Of a stretch of 12,357 bases of DNA, positions 1 through 6,444 are shown piece by piece (the first letter of the stretch is position 1; every line of letters starts with the position of its first letter). Below the pieces are notes generated by a model that was not told the origin of the DNA, did no database searches, and saw nothing but the letters and a program-made list of their open reading frames with translations. This DNA is from Comamonadaceae bacterium. Its GTDB lineage: Bacteria; Pseudomonadota; Gammaproteobacteria; Burkholderiales; Burkholderiaceae_C. The stretch covers positions 1-12,357 of the forward strand of contig CANCDA010000063.1 in assembly GCA_947374705.1 (NCBI GenBank), given 5' to 3'. A program made the position numbers and the translations under genes.

Positions 1-615
1 GTCACCGTGCTGCAAGGCGTTGACCTGCAAGTGCACAAAGGCGAAACCGTGGCCATCGTCGGCGCGTCCGGATCGGGCAAAAGCACGCTCCTGCACCTGC
101 TGGGCGGGCTGGACGCCCCCACGGGCGGCGCGGTGCAGCTCATGGGACAAGACTTGACCACGTTGTCGGCCGCACAACAAGGCGTGCTGCGCAACCGTCA
201 CCTCGGCTTCGTCTATCAGTTTCATCACCTGCTGCCCGAGTTCAGCGCGCTGGATAATGTCGCCATGCCGCTATGGATCAGGCGTCAAAGCTATGCAGAA
301 TGTGCACAAGCAGCTACAAAAACGCTAGCAAGCGTGGGCCTGCAAGATCGCCTGCAGCACCGCCCGTCCGAACTCTCAGGCGGTGAGCGCCAGCGCGTCG
401 CCATCGCCCGCGCCCTGGTCACGCAACCGGCCTGCGTGCTGGCCGACGAGCCCACCGGCAACCTGGATCGCGCCACCGCCGACGGCGTGTTTGAGCTGAT
501 GCTGCAACTCGCGCGCGATCAAGGCACGGCCTTCATCGTCGTTACGCATGATGAGTCACTGGCGGCGCGCTGTGGGCGACAACTGAGGTTGGTGCAGGGG
601 CGGTTGTCGGGGTAG
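1..615 (+). CDS. lolD: LolD, lipoprotein-releasing ABC transporter ATPase (5' end cut off by window)
   Basis: This is the cytoplasmic ATPase of the LolCDE complex, which powers release of outer-membrane lipoproteins from the inner membrane to the carrier LolA. Visible motifs, in order, are Walker A (GASGSGKST, about residues 21-29 of the visible part), a Q-loop region in the run QFHHLLPEFSALDNVAMPL that is very typical of LolD, the ABC signature LSGGERQRVAIARAL, Walker B with its catalytic Glu in LADEPTGNLD, and the H-loop VVTH. The reading frame is open from base 1, and LolD is usually about 225-230 residues, so roughly 20 N-terminal residues lie outside the window. A GTG at base 7 is an internal valine codon, not the start. 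LolC/E would be expected upstream. The paralogue MacB is less likely given the LolD-like segment after the Q-loop. Confidence 0.95.
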   Translation, partial: VTVLQGVDLQVHKGETVAIVGASGSGKSTLLHLLGGLDAPTGGAVQLMGQDLTTLSAAQQGVLRNRHLGFVYQFHHLLPEFSALDNVAMPLWIRRQSYAECAQAATKTLASVGLQDRLQHRPSELSGGERQRVAIARALVTQPACVLADEPTGNLDRATADGVFELMLQLARDQGTAFIVVTHDESLAARCGRQLRLVQGRLSG

Positions 616-679
616 GGGAAATTAAAAACACATTGTTGCTGTGCGAGAGGCGATATTTCAACCCAGAGGGCGCAATGGC

Positions 680-1405
680 CTACTGCACGCCGAGTTTTTT
701 TAGCGCAGCAAGAATCGTATTGCTGCGCTGCTTTGCAACAGGGGCGTGATTGAACCCGTGGTTCGAAGGAAAGTCGATTTGTTGTTGAAGCGGTAACAGC
801 GAGCTCTCGCCTTTGCCGCTCAAGGCTTTCTTTCCCACCCCTTTGCCCTTGTAGCCATACGAGCCATGGGGATCCATTTGCAAAAGCTTGTTGGTTACGT
901 GTGCAAATGCAACTTTAGCGACCCTAGATAAAGCGGGTTGTGCAGATAAAACATCGAATCGATCTCGACGTTTTTTGAAAATTACTTTGGAAAGCTCTGC
1001 CCGTGGTCGTTTGAGGTGAGTTTTAGAAATTTCACTATCGACCCGTGAGTTGTACTGGGACGCAGTTGGAATCACCGAGTCGAATTCATGCAGTTTGTTT
1101 TGTGCATGAGCTTGCACGATGCCACTATGAATGCCATGGTGCGGAAAGGTGTGCGGCCCCTGAGGTACGTTGCCAAACTTCAGAGGATTGTTCTTGCGCT
1201 TGTCCTGCAAAATCGTATAGAAGGTACTCACGCGTGGGGCGCGACTCTTCACATCGGGCAGTTTTAGCATATCCGACCTATCCTTGGTGGCACTCAATTT
1301 AGTCGAATGAAACGTGTAGGGATCGAGGTCATGGAAATACCCTCGTGCGGTCGAAGTGATCTTTGATTTTTTTACCTGGGATGGTGGTGTATATGTTTTG
1401 CCCAC
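680..1405 (-). CDS. Unrecognised basic protein, 241 aa, in the toxin-antitoxin patch
   Basis: I do not recognise this family. The frame is open up to a GTG at 1645, but bases 1608-1754 encode an antitoxin C-terminus in another frame and residues 10-43 of the longer frame resemble RelE, so the long version would begin inside decayed genes. I prefer the in-frame GTG at 1405, preceded by AGGAG at 1412-1416 with six bases between. The product is strongly basic (many Lys/Arg), with no signal peptide or membrane segment. A histidine-rich patch around GPHTFPHHGIHSGIVQAH lies near the middle, and a Gly/Lys stretch (YGYKGKGVGKK) lies near the C-terminus. Base composition is visibly more AT-rich than in lolD or the downstream genes, which suggests transfer. 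It could be a toxin or nucleic-acid-binding effector, but nothing seen proves a function. Confidence 0.5.
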   Translation of the reverse strand: MGKTYTPPSQVKKSKITSTARGYFHDLDPYTFHSTKLSATKDRSDMLKLPDVKSRAPRVSTFYTILQDKRKNNPLKFGNVPQGPHTFPHHGIHSGIVQAHAQNKLHEFDSVIPTASQYNSRVDSEISKTHLKRPRAELSKVIFKKRRDRFDVLSAQPALSRVAKVAFAHVTNKLLQMDPHGSYGYKGKGVGKKALSGKGESSLLPLQQQIDFPSNHGFNHAPVAKQRSNTILAALKKLGVQ

Positions 1406-1410
1406 TGTCG

Positions 1411-1416
1411 TCTCCT
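1411..1416 (-). promoter_or_regulatory. Ribosome binding site supporting the GTG start at 1405
   Basis: On the minus strand AGGAGA is followed by five bases and then GTG. No comparable site precedes the more upstream GTG at 1645, which lies inside the antitoxin remnant. This decides the preferred start of the unrecognised basic protein. Confidence 0.5.
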
Positions 1417-1419
1417 GTG

Positions 1420-1618
1420 CTGATAGGTGCGCAAACGCTTGCAGAGTTTTATAGCGACCACGCCCGTAAATCCTACACGACAAATTGCCTGCAACTTGCC
1501 AACCGCACGCGGCCTGTAATCGCTTGGTCAGTTGCTTCTTGAACAATGTCCGAATAGAGCCGTCAAGCTTGCGCCACTCTTGAGGCGCAGCCTCGTCGAA
1601 TTCGAGTTCACAAGTCTT
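1420..1618 (-). pseudogene. RelE-family toxin remnant
   Basis: RelE toxins are ribosome-dependent mRNA endonucleases of type II toxin-antitoxin systems. From 1618 downward the minus strand reads KTCELEFDEAAPQEWRKLDG, then IRTLFKKQLTKRL (to about 1517). This closely parallels the start of E. coli RelE (FDERALKEWRKLG..VREQLKKKLVEVL). After that the homology leaves the frame. The +1 frame gives RPRAVGKLQAI and, further on, VAIKLCKRLRTYQ (about 1515-1420), which weakly recall RelE's PRIEANKLRGM and CYKIKLRSSGYRLVYQ. No C-terminal catalytic section follows. Where the toxin's ATG should overlap the antitoxin stop, the codon is AAG (1616-1618). The remnant is therefore frameshifted, C-terminally truncated and without its start. 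The match to the first 34 residues is good; the second segment is only suggestive. Confidence 0.7.
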
Positions 1619-1754
1619 CAAGCGCCACCTTGACTTGTTTCCCACCCTGTCGCTGCTTGATGATCTTGGTTAGTTCGGCATCGTCCAATCGCTCCAAAAG
1701 AGCTTCGTAAGCCTTGGCAGATAGCAGGTAGGCGGTGGGCTTGTTGTGGTTCGG
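1608..1754 (-). pseudogene. RelB/StbD-type antitoxin C-terminal remnant
   Basis: On the minus strand from 1748 a frame reads HNKPTAYLLSAKAYEALLER, then LDDAELTKIIKQRQ and finally GGKQVKVALEDL before a TGA at 1608-1610. The first part matches the LNHNKPTAYL..AYEALLERLDD section of Phd/StbD-like antitoxins. The last part matches the RelB tail (E. coli DAELVEIVKERLRNPKPVRVTLDEL, compared by memory). No ATG, GTG or TTG with homologous sequence lies upstream: before about 1754 the frame is unrelated and reaches a TAA near 1795. The N-terminal DNA-binding half is therefore gone. The stop overlaps the start region of the RelE remnant, the arrangement normal in relBE operons. An out-of-frame ATG at 1780 gives a 36-codon frame that I consider meaningless. 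Confidence 0.75.
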
Positions 1755-1868
1755 GCATAGATGGATTGAGTGATGGCCATGATAAAAAATGCATTAATTG
1801 GTGTATTTTTATGTGCTTTTTGACTTTGTTAAATTTTACTGAACGCGATAGATTGAGGTGCTCTGAGC

Positions 1869-1897
1869 TTGTTAATGGTATCTATTTCTCTTAAAAT
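1869..1897 (+). promoter_or_regulatory. Sigma-70-type promoter of vapBC
   Basis: TTGTTA (-35, 1869-1874) and TAAAAT (-10, 1892-1897) are separated by exactly 17 bases in an AT-rich stretch. This predicts a start of transcription near 1904 and a leader of about 30 bases carrying the ribosome site AAGGAG (1921-1926), seven bases before the vapB ATG. It is seen directly in the sequence; activity is inferred. Confidence 0.7.
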
Positions 1898-1918
1898 TCC
1901 TTACCATTAGTAAGAATT
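1873..1918 (+). promoter_or_regulatory. Overlapping dyad repeats, probable VapBC autoregulatory operator
   Basis: Two inverted repeats overlap here. TAATGGTA (1873-1880) pairs exactly with TACCATTA (1902-1909). A second dyad, AATTCCTTAC (1895-1904) with GTAAGAATT (1910-1918), is perfect apart from one extra base. Together they cover the spacer, the -10 box and the expected transcription start, so a bound repressor would block polymerase. Type II antitoxins of the AbrB-fold group usually bind such dyads at their own promoter with the toxin as co-repressor. The competing pairings of TACCATTA could also be alternative half-sites. Confidence 0.55.
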
Positions 1919-1933
1919 ATAAGGAGAAAAATC

Positions 1934-2215
1934 ATGCCAACCGCCACTCTGACCAGCAAAGGTCAAATCACCATCCCGCTGCCATTGCGCACGGCCTTGG
2001 GTCTGCATGCAGGCTCCAAGCTGGATTTCATCCGGGAAGACGATGGCTTCAAGGTGGTGCCGGTTCACGGTGCTGCATCGGCCAGTCTCAAGGGTCGATT
2101 TGCCGGGCGGGCATCAGGCCCAGTGAGCATTGCTGACATGAACGAAGCCGTCGCCGCTGAAGCAGCTACTCAGCACCGCTCGATCAAGAAGGTCATCAAA
2201 AAGGTTAAAGCGTGA
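1934..2215 (+). CDS. vapB: VapB-type antitoxin, AbrB/SpoVT fold (93 aa)
   Basis: This is the antitoxin and DNA-binding partner of the PIN toxin encoded next. Residues 1-45 form the swapped-hairpin AbrB domain: the opening ATLTSKGQITIPLPLRTALG, followed by a G-x-K-LDFI strand, is diagnostic. The C-terminal half (about 50-93) is Ala-rich and ends in a lysine-rich helix (RSIKKVIKKVKA). It is the likely flexible segment that wraps and blocks the toxin active site. The start is fixed by AAGGAG seven bases upstream and a good promoter. The stop overlaps the toxin start (GTGA, 2212-2215), giving translational coupling that favours antitoxin excess. Length is normal. The pair looks intact, unlike the RelBE remnant 150 bases upstream on the opposite strand. 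Confidence 0.9.
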   Translation: MPTATLTSKGQITIPLPLRTALGLHAGSKLDFIREDDGFKVVPVHGAASASLKGRFAGRASGPVSIADMNEAVAAEAATQHRSIKKVIKKVKA

Positions 2216-2616
2216 TCGGGCTCGACACCAATGTGCTGGTGCGCTATTTGGCGCAAGACGATGCCAAGCAGTCCGCCAGGGCCACCCGCCTGATAGAGAG
2301 GGAGTTGACACTGCTCAAGCCGGGGTTCATCAGTCTGGTGGTATTGGTAGAGATGTGCTGGGTACTGCAACGGCTGTATGCCGCCACGGATGCTGAATTG
2401 CTTGAAACGGTGGCTGATTTTCTGGGTAGTGCAAGGCTTCAAGTTGAGAGTCGCGCGGTGGTGCAGGCCACCGTGCAGCGCCTGCGCTCACTCAAAAGCA
2501 AGGCCGGGTTTGCTGATCATCTGATTGTGGAAATCGCCAAAAACCAGGGCTGCAGTCACACGTTTAGTTTTGACAAAGCAGCCGTGCGGTCGGCGGGTAT
2601 GCAGTTGCTGGTTTAG
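2212..2616 (+). CDS. vapC: VapC-type PIN-domain ribonuclease toxin (134 aa)
   Basis: PIN-domain toxins are Mg2+/Mn2+-dependent endoribonucleases, commonly cutting tRNA or rRNA, that are held inactive by VapB. The single domain fills the protein. The four acidic metal ligands are visible as D5 in GLDTNVLVRY, E47 in VVLVEMCWVL, D102 in GFADHLI and D121 in TFSFDKAA, so it should be catalytically competent. It starts with GTG overlapping the vapB stop, as expected for a coupled toxin. Its TAG stop (2614-2616) overlaps the TAA of the convergent kinase gene. The target RNA cannot be told from the sequence. Confidence 0.92.
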   Translation: MIGLDTNVLVRYLAQDDAKQSARATRLIERELTLLKPGFISLVVLVEMCWVLQRLYAATDAELLETVADFLGSARLQVESRAVVQATVQRLRSLKSKAGFADHLIVEIAKNQGCSHTFSFDKAAVRSAGMQLLV

Positions 2617-4370
2617 CCGGTCTGAACCCCAAACCGGGCAAACACCAGCACCAGAACCATCACCGCCAGCACAGCCGACACGCCCTTCCAGAACAGCACC
2701 GGGTGCCGCTCCGCCAGCGGCGGGCGCGTCTGGCTCAGGAACTCGCTGTTAGGGTGGCGCAGGTCATAGACGAACTCGGACAAGCTTTCGTAGCGCTTGA
2801 ATGGATTGATGTGCACGGCCTTACTGAGCACGTTGTCCAGCCATGCCGGGGTCTCGCGCTCCTCGTGCAGCACGGATGCGTAACGTAATTTTCTCTGCGC
2901 GGCTTGCGTCTTGGTCTTCGCCACTTCGGCACCGTAAGGCAACCTGCCTGAGAGCATTTGGTAGGTGATGACGCCCAAGGAAAACATGTCGGATTGGTCG
3001 CTACCGGCCTCACCCAAAAAGTACTCGGGCGCGGTGTATTGCGCCGTACCGAGAATGTGGCTGCTTGCGTTGGTGGCGGCCATCTCCTCAACGCCCGCCA
3101 CGCGCACGGCCCCAAAGTCGATGATCTTCACCGTGCCGGTGCTGTCGATCATGATGTTGTCGGGCCGCAAGTCCTGGTGCAGCATCTCCAGCCGGTGAAA
3201 GGCCTGTAGCCCCTTGGCGATCTGCTCGACGATACCGCGCACGGTTTCAAGCGCGGGCTTGGGGTGGTCGATCATCCACTGCGACAGGGTCTGGCCGTCG
3301 ATAAATTCCGTCGCCACGTACAGGTAGTGGCGCTCCCGCGTTGGCAGGCAGGGCTTGAGCACGTGCGCGCTGTTGATGCGCCGGGCCACCCACTCCTCCA
3401 TGAGAAAACGCTCCAGGTAGGCCGGGTCGGCTTGCAGGTCTATCGACGGCGTTTTGAGCACGACCAAGGCGTCGGTCTCGCTGTCGCGGGCCAGATAAAT
3501 GTGGCTGCGGTGGCTGGCATGCAACTCCCGCACGATGGTGTAGCCGTCCAAGGTCGCCCGCGCCTCCAGAATGGGGGGCAAGGCCAGTGCAGACAACTGC
3601 TGCTGGATCTCGCTGGCGTTCTGGTTGGGTAGTTCTTGGACGACGACAATCTGCACGGTCAAGTTGTCCGTGCTCCCGCGCTGCAAGGCCTCATCCACAA
3701 TGGCGCGGGCGGCCAGATCCAGGTCGCCGTATTCGCCTTTTTCGCGCTGCACGACCTGGGTGATGAATGTCGCGTCCACATGCTCATACACGCCATCCGA
3801 GGCCAGCAAGAAAGTGTCGCCCTGGGCAATGGCCAAGGCTTGGTAGTCGATTTCTATCTGCGGCCTGAAGCCGACAGCTCGGCTCAGGTGGCTTTGCCCC
3901 TCTGACACCCGAACCCGATGGTCCTGCGTCAGTTGCTCCATGGATGGCCCATGCAGGCGATAGATGCGCGTGTCGCCCACGTGAAAGAGATGGGCGGTGC
4001 TGGACTTGATGACCAAGGCGCTCAGGGTGCATACATATCCCCGGTCGTCGTCGTAGCGGTACTGGCTTTGCTGGGTGCGCGAATGCAGCCAGGCGTTGGT
4101 AGCGGTCAGCACGCGCTCTGCGGACTTCTTGACCGACCAGGCTTCCGAGGTGCAGTAGTAGTCGTCTAGAAAAGCCCGGACAGAAAACTCAGCCGCAACT
4201 TGGCTCACCTCACTGCTGCTGATGCCGTCGGCCAGGGCGATGACAATGCCCTTGGCGCTCAACATCGGCTCGTGGGGTATCAGCACGCCGTGGAAGTCCT
4301 GGTTGACTTCCTTGCGTCCCTTGTCGGAATGTTGGCCGACGGAAACTTTCAAAGCTTTGACCCTGTTCAT
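2613..4370 (-). CDS. Fused PP2C-type phosphatase / Ser-Thr protein kinase with C-terminal membrane anchor (585 aa)
   Basis: The N-terminal half (about 8-247) is a PPM phosphatase with metal-binding motifs NQD (23-25), ALADGIS (Asp48), VGDTRIYR (Asp133), LLASDGV (Asp192) and STDNLTV (Asp235). A linker leads to a Hanks-type kinase (about 277-540): VVLK (Lys306), a Glu in FLMEEW, HQD (398-400) with Asn405, DFG (418-420) and APE (447-449). The glycine-rich loop is degenerate (RELHASHRSHIYLA, without GxGxxG), and the catalytic HRD is HQD. A hydrophobic stretch at about 560-580 anchors it to the membrane, with both enzymes cytoplasmic. The ATG at 4370 lies 20 bases after the stop of the FNT channel gene, with no clear ribosome site, so coupling is likely. 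Similar fusions sit in nitrate/nitrite assimilation clusters of Pseudomonas and Burkholderiales. Substrates are unknown. Confidence 0.9.
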   Translation of the reverse strand: MNRVKALKVSVGQHSDKGRKEVNQDFHGVLIPHEPMLSAKGIVIALADGISSSEVSQVAAEFSVRAFLDDYYCTSEAWSVKKSAERVLTATNAWLHSRTQQSQYRYDDDRGYVCTLSALVIKSSTAHLFHVGDTRIYRLHGPSMEQLTQDHRVRVSEGQSHLSRAVGFRPQIEIDYQALAIAQGDTFLLASDGVYEHVDATFITQVVQREKGEYGDLDLAARAIVDEALQRGSTDNLTVQIVVVQELPNQNASEIQQQLSALALPPILEARATLDGYTIVRELHASHRSHIYLARDSETDALVVLKTPSIDLQADPAYLERFLMEEWVARRINSAHVLKPCLPTRERHYLYVATEFIDGQTLSQWMIDHPKPALETVRGIVEQIAKGLQAFHRLEMLHQDLRPDNIMIDSTGTVKIIDFGAVRVAGVEEMAATNASSHILGTAQYTAPEYFLGEAGSDQSDMFSLGVITYQMLSGRLPYGAEVAKTKTQAAQRKLRYASVLHEERETPAWLDNVLSKAVHINPFKRYESLSEFVYDLRHPNSEFLSQTRPPLAERHPVLFWKGVSAVLAVMVLVLVFARFGVQTG

Positions 4371-4390
4371 AGGCCAAGCTTAGCCGTCAA

Positions 4391-5203
4391 TCAGGCCTGA
4401 GCGCGCTTGGGCCCGGTCTTCACGTGCGTGGCGTAGAGCGTGAGCCCGGTGAACGACAGGCCACCGACCAAGTTGCCCAGCACGGTTGGAATTTCGTTCC
4501 AGATCAGGTAGTCCATGATGGAAAAATGGCCGCCCAAGAGCAGGCCCGACGGGAACAGGAACATGTTGACCACCGAGTGCTCAAACACCATGAAGAAGAA
4601 AACCATGATCGGCATCCACATGGCGACGACCTTGCCAGTCACCGTGGTGGAAATCATCGCGCCCACCACCCCGGTGGACACCATCCAGTTGCACAACATG
4701 CCTCGCACAAACAGCGTCAACATACCGGCCGCGCCGTATTGCGCGTAGCCCAAGGTGCGTGCCTCGCCGATGCCAGCAATCACTTTGCCCACCTTGTCGG
4801 GCGGCGTCGAGAAGCCAAAGGTAAAGACAATCGCCATCAACACCGCCACGGTGAAGGCACCGGCAAAGTTGCCGACAAACACCAAACCCCAGTTGCGCAG
4901 CACACCCCCCACGGTGACGCCTGGGCGCTTGTCAATCAGCGCCAGCGGTGTCAGCACAAACACGCCGGTGAGCAAATCAAAACCCAGCAGATACAACATG
5001 CAAAAACCCACCGGAAACAAGATCGCGCCGATGATGGAATACCCCGTCTGCACGTTGACCGTCACCGCAAACACGGCCGCCAGGGCCAGGATGGCACCCG
5101 CCATGTAGGCCCGGATAAGGGTGTCGCGTGTGGACATGAAGATTTTGGATTCGCCTGCATCCACCATCTTTTTCACAAATTCTGAAGGCACTAGATAAGA
5201 CAT
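4391..5203 (-). CDS. Formate/nitrite transporter family channel, probably nitrite (270 aa)
   Basis: FNT proteins are pentameric inner-membrane channels for formate, nitrite or related small anions. Six hydrophobic segments are visible (about 33-50, 56-80, 103-130, 155-180, 192-218, 240-258). Family signatures are GFDLLTGVFVLTPLALID (about 74-91), RGMLCNWMVSTGVVGA and FEHSVVNMFLFPSG. The last contains His209, the same number as the central gating histidine of E. coli FocA. The ATG at 5203 is preferred: it has AGAGGA (5210-5215) six bases upstream and gives the normal family length. The open frame continues upstream by 80 codons with unrelated sequence. It is the first gene of a two-gene unit with the phosphatase/kinase. 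Nitrite is favoured over formate from that partner, but the sequence alone does not settle the substrate, so no symbol is given. Confidence 0.9.
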   Translation of the reverse strand: MSYLVPSEFVKKMVDAGESKIFMSTRDTLIRAYMAGAILALAAVFAVTVNVQTGYSIIGAILFPVGFCMLYLLGFDLLTGVFVLTPLALIDKRPGVTVGGVLRNWGLVFVGNFAGAFTVAVLMAIVFTFGFSTPPDKVGKVIAGIGEARTLGYAQYGAAGMLTLFVRGMLCNWMVSTGVVGAMISTTVTGKVVAMWMPIMVFFFMVFEHSVVNMFLFPSGLLLGGHFSIMDYLIWNEIPTVLGNLVGGLSFTGLTLYATHVKTGPKRAQA

Positions 5204-5209
5204 TGGGAT

Positions 5210-5215
5210 TCCTCT
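5210..5215 (-). promoter_or_regulatory. Ribosome binding site fixing the FNT channel start
   Basis: AGAGGA on the minus strand lies six bases before the ATG at 5203. It supports the 270-residue product over the 80-codon longer open frame, whose extra N-terminus has no resemblance to the family. The rest of the divergent gap to 5418 shows no convincing promoter or anaerobic regulator site that I can defend. Confidence 0.6.
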
Positions 5216-5418
5216 GGAAGTTGTCAGGCGACATGGATCGTTCTGATGCATGGATATGCACGTAAAACTAGATAGGCAAATTCCGGGCCAGTTTTTTCGG
5301 GGCGCAGGTGGGGCATGAAGCCTTGTTTTGGGGCGCTGCACCGCTTTGTCGTCCACTTCTGGTGCATAGACGCTCAGCGCAGAGTTCAAGCGGCGGGCGT
5401 CGCAGGCGCGTGATAACC

Positions 5419-6444
5419 ATGCAAAATCCAAGCATGCACACACTAGCTCTGCTGCCTCAGTCTTTTTTTAGTCAAACGCTGCGGGCGGTAGTTGGTGTCA
5501 TTGCGCTCGGTTGGCTGGTGTTGATCGCATCGGCCCACGCCCAAACCTACCCTCTCAAACCACTCAAGTTGGTCGTGCCCTACCCACCCGGCGGCGGCAC
5601 AGACACCATCGCGCGGCCCTTTGCCAAGCTGCTCGCGACTGAGTTGGGCCAGTCGGTCATTGTTGACAACCGAGGCGGTGCCAGCGGCAATTTGGGCATG
5701 GAGTTTGTGGCGCGTGCACCGGCCGATGGCTACACCCTGTTGCTGGCCTTGACGCCGCAGTTGGCGGTCAACATCAGCCTGTTTGATAAATTGAGCTACG
5801 ACCCTCGGCGCGACTTTGCGCCCATCTCGCTATTGGCCGAAGGCCCGTATTTGCTGGTGGTTCATCCTTCGCTAAAGGTCAGATCCGTCGCAGAATTGAT
5901 CGCCTTGGCCAAGGCCAAACCGGGTGAGCTCAATTACGCCACGTCGGGCAATGGCAGCGGGGGCCACATGGCGGCTGAACTGTTCACCAGCATGGCGGGC
6001 ATTCAAATGACGCACACGCCCTACAAGGGCGGTGGGCAGGCGCTTAACGATGTGCTGTCAGGCCATGTGCAGGTGTTGTTTGCGCCGCCGGTGAGTGCCA
6101 GTCAGCACGTCAAAAATGGGCGCTTGCTCGCGCTGGGCATCACCGGCACAAAGGCCTCGGCCAGCTTGCCCCAAGTGCCCACTTTGAGTGAGGCGGGTGT
6201 GCCGGGTTATGACTCCAGCGTTTGGTATGGCCTGCTGGCTCCCGCAGGCACGCCCAAGGACATCGTGGCCAAGCTCAACACCGCCGCGCTCAAGGTGCTG
6301 CACCAACCCGACTTTCATGCGCTGCTGGTCAGCAACGGGATCGACCCCATTGGCAGTACCCCAAGCGAACTCTCCCTCTACATCACGCAGGAAATCACCA
6401 AATGGTCCAAAGTCATCAAATCAGCGGGGATCAAACCCGAATGA
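5419..6444 (+). CDS. Bug/TctC-family periplasmic solute-binding protein (341 aa)
   Basis: Bug proteins are periplasmic receptors for carboxylates and related compounds, greatly expanded in Burkholderiales and often found without the TctAB membrane partners, as here. An N-terminal hydrophobic segment (about 22-40, AVVGVIALGWLVLIASAHA) ends in a signal-peptidase-I-type site after residue 41. The mature protein opens with the family hallmark YPLKPLKLVVPYPPGGGTD. Other hallmarks are VDNRGGASGNLG, PADGYTLLL, GNGSGGHMAAELF and TPYKGGGQALNDVLSGHVQ. Mature length is normal. The ATG at 5419 is chosen because it directly precedes a signal peptide; no clear ribosome site is visible, and the ATG at 5434 is also possible. 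The stop overlaps the next gene's start (ATGA), so the two products probably act in the same pathway. The ligand is unknown. Confidence 0.9.
   Translation: MQNPSMHTLALLPQSFFSQTLRAVVGVIALGWLVLIASAHAQTYPLKPLKLVVPYPPGGGTDTIARPFAKLLATELGQSVIVDNRGGASGNLGMEFVARAPADGYTLLLALTPQLAVNISLFDKLSYDPRRDFAPISLLAEGPYLLVVHPSLKVRSVAELIALAKAKPGELNYATSGNGSGGHMAAELFTSMAGIQMTHTPYKGGGQALNDVLSGHVQVLFAPPVSASQHVKNGRLLALGITGTKASASLPQVPTLSEAGVPGYDSSVWYGLLAPAGTPKDIVAKLNTAALKVLHQPDFHALLVSNGIDPIGSTPSELSLYITQEITKWSKVIKSAGIKPE

Noticed and set aside
629..643. Small stem CACA/TGTG followed by TTTTTAATTT on the minus strand after the basic-protein gene
   Set aside because: The stem has only four base pairs; the T run alone does not support calling a terminator.
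1606..1645. GTG at 1645 as the start of the basic protein
   Set aside because: These bases encode the antitoxin tail in another frame, and there is no ribosome site. The GTG at 1405 is better supported.
1741..2616. CRISPR array or insertion-sequence ends flanking the toxin-antitoxin patch
   Set aside because: No regularly spaced repeats, transposase frame, terminal inverted repeats or target duplications could be found between lolD and the kinase gene.
4424..5185. Long plus-strand open frame opposite the FNT channel
   Set aside because: It is a His/Gln/Arg-rich antisense shadow of a well-supported membrane protein gene and has no recognisable domain.
5204..5443. 80-codon N-terminal extension of the FNT channel on the minus strand
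   Set aside because: It has no resemblance to the family, a good ribosome site precedes the ATG at 5203, and the shorter product has the normal length.
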